A stretch of DNA of 64,000 nucleotides from Gemmataceae bacterium (GCA_901538445.1 LR594584.1:588603-652602); one strand, 5' to 3'; positions 27,787-37,571 are shown, counted from the stretch's first letter. The notes: a model not told the origin generated them from the sequence alone. Made by a program: numbers and translations.

Positions 27787-28479
27787 TCACAGACCCGTTA
27801 ATGTGACCTGCACCGTGTCCGACGTGAGGCCCCAAATGTCCGTCGCATACGCAGTCACGGTCCCGTCGTCGTCGCCGTTCGTCAGTAGTTGCACCTCGAT
27901 ACTGAAGGTCCCGTCCGACGCGGTCGTCGTGCTCTTCCCCACCATCGTGGGGACGCCGCCGAACGTGACCGTTCGGCCGGCCGCGCTCTGGTCGTCGGTC
28001 ACCTGGCCCGTGAACAAGTAGAGCCCGCCACCGAGGTGCGTGGCGGTGAAGTTGATGATCTGCGGGGCCGCGTTGGTATCGTTGTCGCCGATCGTCATGG
28101 CGGCCGAACCGGGCGTCCCCGGGGCGATCATCACGCCGCCGTTCCGCGAGCTGCCGACCTGAACGGTGACGGTCTCGTACGGGTCGTACACGCCGTCGTC
28201 GATCGCGGTCACGATCTTGTCGGCCGTGGCCGAGCCGGCGGCGAACGTGACGTTCGAAGTGATCGCCGTGTAGTCGCTCCCCTGCGTGGCCGTGCCGCCC
28301 ACCAGGAAGCTGGCGGTCAGTGCGGACGCGGTGCTCCCGGTCCGGGTGAACCGGAACACGCCGGTCGTCCCCGACTCGGTCGCGGCGGTAATGGTTTGTA
28401 CGGTCACCAGGACCGCGGGGGTCACGCGCTCTTCCAACGAAGTCAGGCTCAAGCGGGTCCGCAGGGCGTTCGGTGCCAT
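27787..28479 (-). CDS. Calx-beta-domain surface protein with LEERVTP signature
   Basis: A protein of 230 residues starts at the ATG at 28479. Its N-terminus has the planctomycete exported-protein signature SLTSLEERVTPAVLV in place of a normal signal peptide. A Calx-beta-like domain follows (TGVFRFTRTGSTASALTASFLVGG, then GSDYTAI, then DGVYDPYETVTVQV and MTIGDND), with Asp/Glu side chains suited to calcium. A second beta domain (residues ~120-230, ITATHLGGGLYLFTG-like, then VTAYATDIWGLTSDTVQVTL) completes it. It is short for this class, which often has thousands of residues, and is probably a cell-surface or matrix protein. Confidence 0.8.
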   Translation of the reverse strand: MAPNALRTRLSLTSLEERVTPAVLVTVQTITAATESGTTGVFRFTRTGSTASALTASFLVGGTATQGSDYTAITSNVTFAAGSATADKIVTAIDDGVYDPYETVTVQVGSSRNGGVMIAPGTPGSAAMTIGDNDTNAAPQIINFTATHLGGGLYLFTGQVTDDQSAAGRTVTFGGVPTMVGKSTTTASDGTFSIEVQLLTNGDDDGTVTAYATDIWGLTSDTVQVTLTGL

Positions 28480-28599
28480 CGTGACTGACCGGGTGGAGAC
28501 TCGAACCGCCTCCCGGCCGCCGTGACGGGGCGGCACGAGCGGGGGCAGTTCACCCAGTCAATCGCGGAGTGGTTGCAAAAGATGTCACGGGCCGCGGAA

Positions 28600-30684
28600 C
28601 TATCGCAGTTCGTCCAGCGGCGGCGCAACAAGGGCGGGGTTCGGGGGGCGTCGGGCGGGGACGGGCCCTGCGCTGAGCGAGAACAGTTCCATGAAATCGG
28701 GCCGCCCCTGGAGTACTGCGAACGTCGGACCAACCGACAAGCTCGCGGGCGACCGCCCGAGGCGGACCGCCTCGCGAAGGTATCCGACGGCCCGGGCGCG
28801 GCAGTCATCACGGTCGGCCCCGAACCGGGCGGTGACGTGAGCGGCCACGGAGTACAGATTGGCGGACTCCACCGGGTGCCGCATCACCGCCTCGATGTCC
28901 GCGAGCGCCTCCGGCGAGTACGGGTACGTATCGGGGTCTGCGACGCTCAGTTTGAGTCGGCCCATTGCCCGGTTGAGCCGGGCCGGGAGCAGGTTCGGGT
29001 CGAGCCGCAAGGCCGCGTTGGCCTCGTCGATCGCTTGCTGCACTTGCGCCCGCGAGCCGAGTTGGAGCAGGTCGTGCGCGAGGTTGTTGCGGACCCACGC
29101 GGGCGCGAAGCCCTGGTCGATGGCGCGGCGGTACGCGGCCTCGGCCTGGAAGGAGAAGCCGTCGAGGCTGTGGGCGTAGGCGAGGTACGCGCTCGTGCGG
29201 CCGGATGGAACCCTCCGGTTCGCGGCCCCGAAGTCGCTGGCGGCCGCCCCGGTGTCGCCGGCGCGCAGGTGGCCGAGCCCGCGGGCGAAGAACTCGTCGG
29301 CCGTCCGGGGCGTCGCCTCGAACGCCGCCTGAGTCGCGGCGATCGGGGAACCTTCCGGCTCCGGCGGCTTCTCCGGCGGGGCGGCGAGCCACGCGGCGGC
29401 GACGGCCAGCACCCCCGCCGCGGCCGCGGCCGCGCGGCGCCGGCGGCGGTGCCGCGCGGCGTACCGCTCGAGCGCCCCCCGCACGCGGCCGATGGGCGGC
29501 CGCCGGGCCGGGTCGATCTCCAGGCAGCGGTCGATGAGCCGCGCCAGCGGTGCCGGGAGGTGCAACCCCGCGGTGAGGGGGCGGCGGGCGGCGGTGAGGC
29601 GGCACAGCAGGTCGGCCGCGACCGCCGCGGGCTCGGTGGCCGCGCCCGGCTCGAACGGCACCCGGCCCGCGAGTGCCTCGAAGAGCACCGCGCCGAACGA
29701 GTACACGTCGCCGGCCGGGGCGGAGCACTCGTCGCGGCCGCCGAGGACGACCCGGAGTTGCTCGGGCGGCATGTACGGGAGCGTGCCCCCGCGGCGCAAC
29801 AGTGAGTCGGACTGCTCGCTCGCGAGGTTGAAGTCGATGAGGTGCGGCGCGCCGCCCGGCCCGAGAATCACGTTCGTCGGCTTCAGATCGCCGTGCGCGA
29901 TCCCGCGGGCGTGGAGGTGTTCCACCGCGTCGGCGAGCCGGGCGGCGATCGCGGCGACCGCGTCGGCGTGCGACTCGCGGCCGGTGAGGGCCGGCCGCGC
30001 CGCCGCGGCGACGGGCGGGAGGTCCGGGTCGCTCACCGCGGCGAGCAGCGCCCGCCCCGACGGGCCGCCGGGGGCGAGCGCGGCGGCCGCCGCGGCGTCG
30101 CGGAGGGTGAGCGCCCCGACGTAGGGCATGCAGATGGCGAAGAACCCGCCCGCCGGCCGCGCCCACAGCACGGCGGCGATCCCCTCGTGCGCGATGATGC
30201 CGAGCGTGCGGGCCTCGGCCGACCGCGAGGGGGCGAGCTTGAGCACGACCGCCCGGTCACCGGCCTCGGGGTCGCGGGCCAGGTACGCGCGGGCGAACGA
30301 CCCGCGGCCCAACTCGCGGACCACGATCAGTTGCTCGAACGTGTCGCCGGGGCGGGGCCAGGCGGCGGCCGGCTTGACGAGGTCCGGGTGGTCGGCCAGC
30401 AGCCGGTGGCCGCGGATCACGTCGCGGATGTGCGACTGGTACGCCGGGAACTGGCCGCAGAACTGATCGGTCCCGGGCACCTCGCCCGCTTCCTCGCGGA
30501 CGCAGTACTCTTCGTACACGAGGTCCACGACGAGCGACCGGAACGGCAGCAACTCGGGGTGCTCGCGGAGCGCCGCCGCCGCGTCGGGCACCGCGCCGGC
30601 CCGCCACGCCCCCTTGAGGGCGTCGACGAGCGCTTCGGGGGATCGGACCGGCTGGGCGAGCATGGCGTCTTCGGTTCGGGTCAC
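28600..30684 (-). CDS. Serine/threonine kinase with C-terminal TPR repeats, coupled to ECF sigma factor
   Basis: This 694-residue protein overlaps the stop of the ECF sigma gene by ATGA at its start. Residues 1-110 are a helical region of unknown role. The kinase domain (118-390) keeps catalytic Lys ~149 (VVLKLA) and the catalytic-loop Asp, but the loop reads HGDLKPTN instead of HRD and the magnesium loop reads DFN instead of DFG (284-286). Activity is therefore plausible but altered. A membrane segment lies near 430-447. TPR-like repeats follow (about 470-600: ADEFFARGLGHLRAGDTGAAASDF-type units and AYRRAIDQGFAPAWVRNNLAHDL). Co-expression suggests the kinase regulates the sigma factor, as known for STK-linked ECF groups. 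Confidence 0.9.
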   Translation of the reverse strand: MTRTEDAMLAQPVRSPEALVDALKGAWRAGAVPDAAAALREHPELLPFRSLVVDLVYEEYCVREEAGEVPGTDQFCGQFPAYQSHIRDVIRGHRLLADHPDLVKPAAAWPRPGDTFEQLIVVRELGRGSFARAYLARDPEAGDRAVVLKLAPSRSAEARTLGIIAHEGIAAVLWARPAGGFFAICMPYVGALTLRDAAAAAALAPGGPSGRALLAAVSDPDLPPVAAAARPALTGRESHADAVAAIAARLADAVEHLHARGIAHGDLKPTNVILGPGGAPHLIDFNLASEQSDSLLRRGGTLPYMPPEQLRVVLGGRDECSAPAGDVYSFGAVLFEALAGRVPFEPGAATEPAAVAADLLCRLTAARRPLTAGLHLPAPLARLIDRCLEIDPARRPPIGRVRGALERYAARHRRRRRAAAAAAGVLAVAAAWLAAPPEKPPEPEGSPIAATQAAFEATPRTADEFFARGLGHLRAGDTGAAASDFGAANRRVPSGRTSAYLAYAHSLDGFSFQAEAAYRRAIDQGFAPAWVRNNLAHDLLQLGSRAQVQQAIDEANAALRLDPNLLPARLNRAMGRLKLSVADPDTYPYSPEALADIEAVMRHPVESANLYSVAAHVTARFGADRDDCRARAVGYLREAVRLGRSPASLSVGPTFAVLQGRPDFMELFSLSAGPVPARRPPNPALVAPPLDELR

Positions 30685-31244
30685 AGTCCGGCGAGATCCT
30701 TGAGCCTGCGGACGACGCGGTTCACGGTGCTGAGGCTCACCCCGGTGCTCCGGGCGATGTCCTCGAGGTTGTGGCCCTCGCGGAGCAACTCAACGATGGC
30801 CCGGTGGCCCGGCGGGACGTGCCGCAGCAGGTGCTCCCACTGCTCCCCGGCAATGGCCCACTGGCTGGGGCTCCCGGCCGGCGACAGCGGCTCCCCGTCG
30901 GCCTGCGCCGGGATCGGGCGCTCGCGGCCCGCGTTGTGCTTCTGGGTTCCGAACCGCTGCCGGAACACCTCGACCACCTTATTGTACGCCACTTTCGTGA
31001 GGAACCCGAGGAGGGCGGCCTGTGAATCGAACCTGTACCGGTCCTCGGGCAGCGCGAGGAACGAGGCCCAGACGTCCTGAACGAAGTCGATGGAGTCGAA
31101 CCGGCTCCGGAGCCCGTCGTGGAGCTGCCGCCGCACCGCGGCCCGGACGTACGGCCCGAACCGCCGGTAGAACTCGGCGGTGGCCTCGGGGTCGCCGGCA
31201 CGAACGGCTGCGATCAGCTTTCGGATGTCGTCGGCCTCGTCCAC
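30681..31244 (-). CDS. ECF sigma factor (STK-linked type)
   Basis: The factor has 187 residues from the GTG at 31244, chosen because ggaggggg lies at good spacing; GTG codons at 31262 and 31271 are alternatives. Region 2 is IDFVQDVWASFLAL...FLTKVAYNKVVEVFRQRF. Region 4 is HVPPGHRAIVELLREGHNLEDIARSTGVSLSTVNRVVRRLK. It belongs to the ECF type that lacks a classical anti-sigma partner and sits next to a Ser/Thr kinase, which here overlaps it by four bases. Control by phosphorylation is inferred from that context. Confidence 0.92.
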   Translation of the reverse strand: MDEADDIRKLIAAVRAGDPEATAEFYRRFGPYVRAAVRRQLHDGLRSRFDSIDFVQDVWASFLALPEDRYRFDSQAALLGFLTKVAYNKVVEVFRQRFGTQKHNAGRERPIPAQADGEPLSPAGSPSQWAIAGEQWEHLLRHVPPGHRAIVELLREGHNLEDIARSTGVSLSTVNRVVRRLKDLAGL

Positions 31245-31439
31245 GCCGTCCCCCTCCGACACTCGCGGCACCGCGGGCGGGGTGGCTCGCGCGGGCGGAA
31301 GCGAACACCGGTCGGGCGGGCCACCCGGTCCATCGTACCCCGCGGGCGGGGCGGCCGCGACCCTGGAAGTCCGAGTTTATGACAGGTTACACAATCAAAC
31401 GGAAGTGTTCAAACTGGCGACGGGGTCGCGGGGCGGCGG

Positions 31440-33809
31440 TCACCCGTCGAGGACGGCCCGCACCTTCCGAGCGAGCCCGAACGGGGTGAACGGCTTCTGG
31501 AGGAACGCGGCCGCGGGCTCGACGATGCCGTGGCCGATGATCGCCTCGTCCGTGTACCCGCTCACGTACAGCACCTTGAGCCCCGGGTTCCGACCGCGGA
31601 GCGCCGCGGCGACCTCGCGGCCGCTCATCCCGGGCATGACAACATCGGTCATCAGGAGGTCGATCGGGCCGGCGTGTGCGACCGCGTCGGCCCCGGCCGG
31701 AGCCTCGACCACCTCGTACCCCTGCGTGGTGAGCGCGACCCGGGCCATCCTCCGCACCTGTTCGTCGTCCTCGACCAGGAGGACCGTCTCCGTCCCCTTG
31801 GGGACGAGGCGGACCTCGCCCGAGCCGGGACTCGGGGCGGCACCGGCCGCGGCGGCGGGGAGGAGCACCTTGAACGTCGTGCCGATCCCCAGCTCGCTGT
31901 ACACGCTCACGTGCCCGCCGAGCGCCTGGACCGTCCCGTACACCATCGCGAGGCCGAGCCCGGTCCCCTTCCCGGGGTCCTTGGTCGTGAAGAACGGCTC
32001 GAACAGGTGCGCCTTCACGGCGTCGGACATGCCGGTCCCGGTGTCCGACACGGCCAGTTGAACGTAGTTTCCGGGCCGGAGCTCGGCGTACGGGGTGGGG
32101 TCGCCGCGGAGGTCCACCGGCCGGGTCTCGATCAGGAGCCGGCCCCCGCGGGGCATCGCGTCCCGGGCGTTCACGGCGAGGTTCATCAGGATCTGTTCGA
32201 GCTGGGCCTGGTCGGCCCGGACGCAGCCGGCGTTCGGGGCCAGGGCGGTCGTCAGCGCCACGTCCTCGCCGATGAGCCGCCGGAGCAGCCGCTCGGCCTC
32301 CGCGACCACCCGGTTCACGTTGAGCACCTGGGGCTCCGGGGGCGTCCTGCGGCTGAACGCGAGGAGCTGGCTCGTGAGCCCGGCCGCCCGCTCGCCGGCC
32401 GCCGTCATCTCCTCGACGAGCTCCCGCGCGGCGTCCCCGGGCGGGAGCCGCTCCAGGAGGATCTGCCCGTACCCGATGATGACGGTGAGGAGGTTGTTGA
32501 AGTCGTGCGCCACGCCCCCGGCGAGCCGGCCCACGGCCTCCATCTTCTGCGACTGCTGGAATTGTGCCTCCAGCCGCTTCCGCTCGGTCAGGTCCACGAC
32601 GGCGGCGGAGACGCGGACCGGGCGGCCGGCCCCGTCGCGGGTCGCGGTGGCGGTCACGTGGGCCCACACGGCCGACCCGTCGGCCCGCCGGTACCGCCGC
32701 TCCGACTCGAAGGAGTCCGCCGCGCCCCCGGCGATCCGGGCGTACTGGCCGCTGATCTCGGCCCAGTCCTCGAGGAACGCGAGTTCCGCGACGGACCGGC
32801 CCGCGAGCTCCCCGGGCGGGTACCCGAGCATCCGGCAGAACGCGTCGTTGGCCCGGACCACCCGGCAGTCGGGCGACACCTCGACGAGCCCGACGCTCGT
32901 GGCCTCGAAGAACGCGCGGAACCGCTGCTCGCTCTCCCGGAGCGCCTGTGCGGCCCGCTTCATTTCCTCCACGTCGCGGCTCACCCCGACGAGCCCGTGG
33001 ACCGTCCCGGCCGCGTCGCGCATCGCGGTCTTGGTGGTCAGGTGCCACCGGCCCCCGCCCCGCGGGTCGGGGACGAGTTCCTCCTTGTTGAACACGGGCT
33101 CCCCGCCGCACAGCACGCGACAGTCCTCGGCGAGCGCCTCGCGCGCGTACGCCCCGGGGAAGAAGTCGGCCTCGGTCCGGCCGACCACCGCGGTCTCGTC
33201 GGCGGCCCGGAGCAACTCGGCGTGCGCCCGGTTGCTGACCGCGTACCGCCCGTCGGGGTCCTTGGTCCAGATGGCGACGGGCAGCGAGTCGAGGAGCGTC
33301 CGCAGCAGCAGCCGCTCCCGCCGCAGGTCCTCGGCCTCGCGGCCGGTGCGGGTCTCGCGGGTGCGGGACCGGACCAACTCGGTCACGTCCTCGACGGAGT
33401 GGGTGACGAACGCGACCTCGCCGGCCGCGTCGAGGACCGGGGTGTTGACCGGGTTCCAGTACCGCTCCTCGAACGCGCCGCCGTCGGCTTCCGGCAGGCG
33501 GATGTCGTACTTCTGGGTCGGCATCGCGTCGGCGGCCCGGGTCCGGAGCACCCGGGCGAGCGACGCCCGCAGGTTCCGGACCCCGGTCGCGCCCGGGTCG
33601 GCGGGGTTGTCGGGGAACACGTCGAAGATGTTGCGGCCGACGATCCGGTCGCGGTCGGTCAGGGTGGCCCGGAGGTACGCGTCGGACACTGCGACGATCG
33701 TGAGTTCGGGGTCCAGCACGAGGTACGCGCCGGGCGCGGCCTCGAACAGCGCCCGGAAGTCGGGCAACGGGTGCGGGGCCGCGACGGGTGCGGGGGCGGC
33801 GGTGTCCAC
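31440..33809 (-). CDS. Multi-PAS hybrid histidine kinase with receiver
   Basis: This kinase of 789 residues is taken from the GTG at 33809, where the first PAS domain begins about 15 residues in and a gga motif precedes it; the frame extends upstream without conserved sequence. Three PAS domains occupy roughly 15-145, 170-285 and 295-410. The phospho-His is near 435 ([14 protein letters not shown]), of the HDFNN type. The ATPase domain has [17 protein letters not shown] and [13 protein letters not shown] receiver at the C-terminus has [10 protein letters not shown] around the phospho-Asp. No membrane segment is seen. Kinases of this layout commonly act on an NtrC-type partner; none is adjacent, though one lies at 60543-61937. 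Confidence 0.93.
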
Positions 33810-34078
33810 TCGATGTCCTGACCGGGGCGGCAGTGGGACGAGTCCACGGAAGCGCTCCGCCGCCGGCGAACGGTCCGTGCGGGGTGCTTCCTGCTGGGGT
33901 GATCGAGATCCCCGGCCGCAACGTGTCAAAAAAGTACGGATTGTCCGGCGGGTGCCGAAGTGCGTGGCGGGTCAATGGTTCGCGGTGGGTCCGCTGTTCA
34001 ACCCCTGGACCCAAACCAAACGTCCGCCGCCTTGAATCAGAACGCCGGGGCGAACGGGCCAGTCGTGCGGTGCAGCAG

Positions 34079-34597
34079 CTACCCCCCGGGTCGGGCACGC
34101 CAGAACTGCCACCAACTGCGCCCGCGGTCCTGCACCCCGCCGGAGGTGTCGTCGAACTCCCGGGCGTCCTCGTTCACGGCGGTCACCACCGGGGGCTCGT
34201 ACCGCAGGTCGCCGGCGGTCGCGCCGGAGTTCAGCGCGGCCCGGACGTGCCGGTACTCGACGCTCCACCCTGCGACGGCCATGAACGAGTCCTGCCCCAT
34301 GCGGACGATCTCGTCGGCCATCTCGGTCGCCTCGCGGAACACGGGCTCGTCGTCGAGCCGCTTCCGGCCGATCACCCGCCCCTGGGACGTCTGGCGGACG
34401 TACTCGTCCGAGAACCGGACGCCCATCCCGTCGAGCAGAGCGCGGGCCACCGCGAGGGGCACGAACTCGACCACCTCAGCCGCCAACTGGTCCGGAACGC
34501 CGTCCTCTTCGAGCCGGCGGCGCAGGGCGTAGTCGTCCCGTTGCGGGATGGCGACGAACGCGGGTACGGCCCGCAGGATGGCTTCGCGTGCGGTCAT
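34079..34597 (-). CDS. Hypothetical protein
   Basis: The protein has 172 residues; its ATG is preceded by gcgagg at about 7 bases. It is mixed alpha/beta with no signal peptide or membrane segment, and it is acidic in the middle (LEEDGVPDQLAAEVVEFVPLAVARALL, then REATEMADEIVRMGQDSF). The end is Trp-rich (SWWQFWRA). No family is recognised. It sits between a histidine kinase and the unknown gene at 34833, divergent from the latter by ~235 bases. Confidence 0.6.
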   Translation of the reverse strand: MTAREAILRAVPAFVAIPQRDDYALRRRLEEDGVPDQLAAEVVEFVPLAVARALLDGMGVRFSDEYVRQTSQGRVIGRKRLDDEPVFREATEMADEIVRMGQDSFMAVAGWSVEYRHVRAALNSGATAGDLRYEPPVVTAVNEDAREFDDTSGGVQDRGRSWWQFWRARPGG

Positions 34598-34832
34598 CTC
34601 GGGGCCTCGCGTGTGGGATCGCCCGGACGGGCGGTGCGTGTATTATCCACACGTGCAGCGGGAAAACGAGCCCAGCCGCGCGACCCGTGACCGACTTGCA
34701 CCCGCACGCACCGCACGCCAGGTTGGTGGAAGCAGATCGCACCCCCGGTGCCCGAAGTGTGAAGTTGAAGTCGAGGAGCAACCGGGACCGAAGAACGTGA
34801 ACAAGCAACTGGGACTCACAGAAGGAGCTTAA

Positions 34833-35486
34833 ATGGGCCTGACGGTGTCTGTGGGCGTTTACACGGACGACCTCGATGCAGACGTCCGCGAACAGTACCT
34901 GACGGACTTTCGCCTGATCAACCGCATCCTCAAGGCCGCCGGACTTTCTGCACACAAAGAGAAGCCGAGCGCGGAGGATCTCAGGTGGAACGTTGGGATG
35001 GGCTACAGCAGACTCCACTTTCTCCGTCGCTTTGCCGCCTCGGTCGCTGTGACCGGGCGTGTTCCAACCCCGCTGCGGCGGAACGCAACCGCCACGACCT
35101 CACCAGAGATTCGTGCCTACTGTAGCCGGGTCGTGCGGCCGTCGTCCCGGTTGTTCGATCACTTGATGTGCCACAGCGACGCAGAGGGGTACTACGTCCC
35201 GATCGACTTCCCGAGCGTGCTGAACGCCGACCAAGCAGTCCCACTCACCGGCGGGTATCTGGGTTCATCGGTGCGCCTCCGTGACGAATGCCGAATGCTC
35301 GCAGATCACCTGGAGTTGCCCGACGCCGACTTCGACTTGGATGACGACGGAGAATGGAAACGCCTCAAGATTGCGACTCACGGGGCAGTCTGGCACCGCT
35401 ACCCAATCGAGGCGTTCGCGTGCGCCGCGCTGCGATCAGCCTGCACCCGCTCGATTGAGCTGAAGGCAGCAATCGTGTTTGGTTGA
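34833..35486 (+). CDS. Hypothetical protein with strong ribosome-binding site
   Basis: This 217-residue protein has an ATG preceded by a textbook aaggag 6 bases upstream. It appears soluble, with MGLTVSVGVYTDDLDADVREQYL at the start and PDADFDLDDDGEWKRLKIATHG near the C-terminus. No family is recognised. Codon use is visibly less GC-biased than in neighbouring genes, and the preceding 200 bases are also less GC-rich, which may mean acquisition by transfer. It ends 14 bases from the convergent mutS2 gene. Confidence 0.65.
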   Translation: MGLTVSVGVYTDDLDADVREQYLTDFRLINRILKAAGLSAHKEKPSAEDLRWNVGMGYSRLHFLRRFAASVAVTGRVPTPLRRNATATTSPEIRAYCSRVVRPSSRLFDHLMCHSDAEGYYVPIDFPSVLNADQAVPLTGGYLGSSVRLRDECRMLADHLELPDADFDLDDDGEWKRLKIATHGAVWHRYPIEAFACAALRSACTRSIELKAAIVFG

Positions 35487-35500
35487 ACTGCGAGGCGGCG

Positions 35501-37513
35501 TCACACCGGGAAGATCTCTTCAAAAGGGATTTCCCACTCTCCAAGGCCGACGCTCACCTTTACGGTCTGCTTCTTCGAATCGACGCGGACGACCTTGCCG
35601 GTCGAGTTGAACCGCGACACCCGCACCACTTCGCCGGTCTTCAGGGCGGAGCGGGTCTCGTTCAGGGCGGCCTTCTCGGCGGCCTCGCGCTCCAGAGCGC
35701 CGGCGCGGCGCTCGTAGTCCTCGCGCTGCTTGTCGGCCTCGTGCTGGGCCGCCATCGCGGCGACCTTCGCCTTCTCGGCCTCCTCCCGGAGCTCCTGGAG
35801 CCGGGCCAGGTCGCCGGTCTTGCCCTTGCGGCGCTTCAGGTACTTGTGCGCCCGCTTCAGCAGCTCCTTCGGGAGCTTCAGCCGGCGCGCGATCTTCAGC
35901 GCGTTGCTCATCCCGAACTGGCCGATGTGCAGCCGGTACGTCGGCCGCATCGTCTCGATGTCGAACTCGACCGCCCCGTTCTCGGCCCGCTCGTTGTTGA
36001 AGGCGTAGGTCTTGAGGTCACCGAGGTGGGTCGTCACGATCGCCCGGCAGCCGACCGCGTCGAGTTGGTCGAGGATCGCCCGGCCGAGCGCCGCGCCCTC
36101 GGTCGGGTCGGTGCCGGCCCCGAGTTCGTCGAGGAGCACGAGGCTGTCGGAGGTGGCGGTCCCGAAGATGCTGGCGATCCGCGAGACGTGAGAACTGAAC
36201 GTGCTGAGCGACTGCTCGAGGCTCTGCTCGTCGCCGATGTCCGCGAGGACGTGCTTGAACACCGGTACCAGGCTCCCCTCCCCCGCCGGGAGGTGCATCC
36301 CGCACTGGGCCATCAGGCACAGCAGCCCCGTCGTCTTCAGCGTCACCGTCTTCCCGCCCGTGTTCGGGCCGGTGATGATGAGCAGGTTGAAGCCGATGCC
36401 GAGCCGGACGTCGATCGGCACCACTTTGCGAGTGCGGAGTGCGGAGTGCGGAGTGCGGAGTTCAGAACCGGGATCCGGGGGCGCGTCTTCGGGTTTCGAT
36501 TCCGCATTCCGCGTTCCGAGTTCCGAGTTCCGGAACATCGCTTCGAGGAGCGGGTGGCGGGCGTTGCGGAGCCAGAGGCGGCCCTCGGTGTTCACGTCCG
36601 GGGGGTACATGTCGAAGTCGCGGCTGTACCGGGCCTTCGCGGTGACGAGGTCGAGCTTGGCGATCACGTCGAGCGCGTAGCACAGCGGCTTCGCGACGCG
36701 GCCGACCTCGCCGCTGAGCCGCCGCAGCACCCGCTTCACCTCGCGGTCCTCGTCGGCCTTCAGACCGACGCGCTCGATGCCGAGGTGGGCGATGCTGGCC
36801 GGCTCGATGAACACCGTCTCGCCGGTGCCGCTCATGCGGTGGACGACGCCCTGCACCTTCTGCCGGTGGTTGGCCGCGACGGGGAGGACGTAGTGGTCGC
36901 CGTGGACGGTCGCGTTGGGGTAGGACAGGACCTTGCGGAGTTCGGGGTCGCGGAGCAGCCGGCGGACCTCGGCCTTCACCTTCTCGTCGAGGTCGTACAG
37001 CTTCTGCCGCACGGCGGCGAGGTCGCGGCTGGCCATGTCGAGGACGTGCCCGCGGCCGTCGATGCACCCGCCGATGCTCTTGCCGACCGTGCCGAGGTCC
37101 TCGATCCCGGAGAGCATCTCGATGACGCGGGTGAGCTGCTCGGACAGCCGCATCCGGTAGCGGTACATCGCCCCGGTGCAGTTCAGGCTCTCGGCGACCT
37201 CGATGAGTTGCTCGGCGGTGAGCATGGTGCCGATGGCGGCGCGGCGGGCGAGCAACCGGACGTCGTGCAGGCCGCTGAACGGCGGCGCTTGACCGAGCCC
37301 GAGTGCGGTGACCATCTCGGTCGTGAGCGCCATCTCGTCGCGGATCACCCTGGCGTCGAGGCCGGGCTCGATCTGGAGCGCGAGGTCGCGGCCGAGCGAC
37401 GACGCCGCGTAGGTCGCGAGGAGGGCACGGACCTTGTCGAACCCGAGCAGGTCGAGGGTGTGAGCGTCCATTGTGGCGGGTTCAACAACTGGGAGTTCGG
37501 CGACGGCGTTCAT
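35501..37513 (-). CDS. mutS2: MutS2-family ATPase lacking the Smr nuclease domain
   Basis: This 670-residue MutS2 homologue has the helical clamp/core (residues 1-320), Walker A GPNTGGKTVT near 382-391, Walker B LVLLDELGAGTDPTEG, and the coiled-coil stretch RAHKYLKRRKGKTGDLARLQELREEAEK. It ends in a KOW-like tail (LKTGEVVRVSRFNSTGKVV...GEWEIPFEEI). Typical MutS2 is ~780 residues with a C-terminal Smr endonuclease; that domain is absent here. A ~36-residue insertion just before the ATPase (about 327-362: NSELGTRNAE...SELRTPHSALRT) is encoded by an in-frame repeat (36430-36535). MutS2 acts on recombination intermediates and stalled ribosomes. Without Smr, only the ATPase/clamp function can be expected. 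Confidence 0.92.
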   Translation of the reverse strand: MNAVAELPVVEPATMDAHTLDLLGFDKVRALLATYAASSLGRDLALQIEPGLDARVIRDEMALTTEMVTALGLGQAPPFSGLHDVRLLARRAAIGTMLTAEQLIEVAESLNCTGAMYRYRMRLSEQLTRVIEMLSGIEDLGTVGKSIGGCIDGRGHVLDMASRDLAAVRQKLYDLDEKVKAEVRRLLRDPELRKVLSYPNATVHGDHYVLPVAANHRQKVQGVVHRMSGTGETVFIEPASIAHLGIERVGLKADEDREVKRVLRRLSGEVGRVAKPLCYALDVIAKLDLVTAKARYSRDFDMYPPDVNTEGRLWLRNARHPLLEAMFRNSELGTRNAESKPEDAPPDPGSELRTPHSALRTRKVVPIDVRLGIGFNLLIITGPNTGGKTVTLKTTGLLCLMAQCGMHLPAGEGSLVPVFKHVLADIGDEQSLEQSLSTFSSHVSRIASIFGTATSDSLVLLDELGAGTDPTEGAALGRAILDQLDAVGCRAIVTTHLGDLKTYAFNNERAENGAVEFDIETMRPTYRLHIGQFGMSNALKIARRLKLPKELLKRAHKYLKRRKGKTGDLARLQELREEAEKAKVAAMAAQHEADKQREDYERRAGALEREAAEKAALNETRSALKTGEVVRVSRFNSTGKVVRVDSKKQTVKVSVGLGEWEIPFEEIFPV
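36430..36535 (-). repeat. Low-complexity repeat inserted in frame within mutS2
   Basis: Short iterated units (agtgcggagtgcggagtgcg on one side; tccgcattccgcgttccgag on the other) flank a unique centre. The iterated gaactc/gcggag text is of intergenic character and differs from the surrounding coding sequence. It adds about 36 residues between the clamp and ATPase regions without breaking the frame. A similar iterated gaactc-gaaactc string is at 39664-39686, just ahead of the first dynamin gene. Confidence 0.75.
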
Positions 37514-37571
37514 GCCCGCTCAGACACCCCCGCACGACGGGGGGTTCGCGGCAGAGAGATTGTACGCACCC

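Noticed and set aside
34548..34832. Plus-strand 94-codon frame ending just before the gene at 34833
   Set aside because: Overlaps the start of the minus-strand gene at 34597, lacks a ribosome-binding site and has an unlikely composition; the region is better read as promoter and leader.
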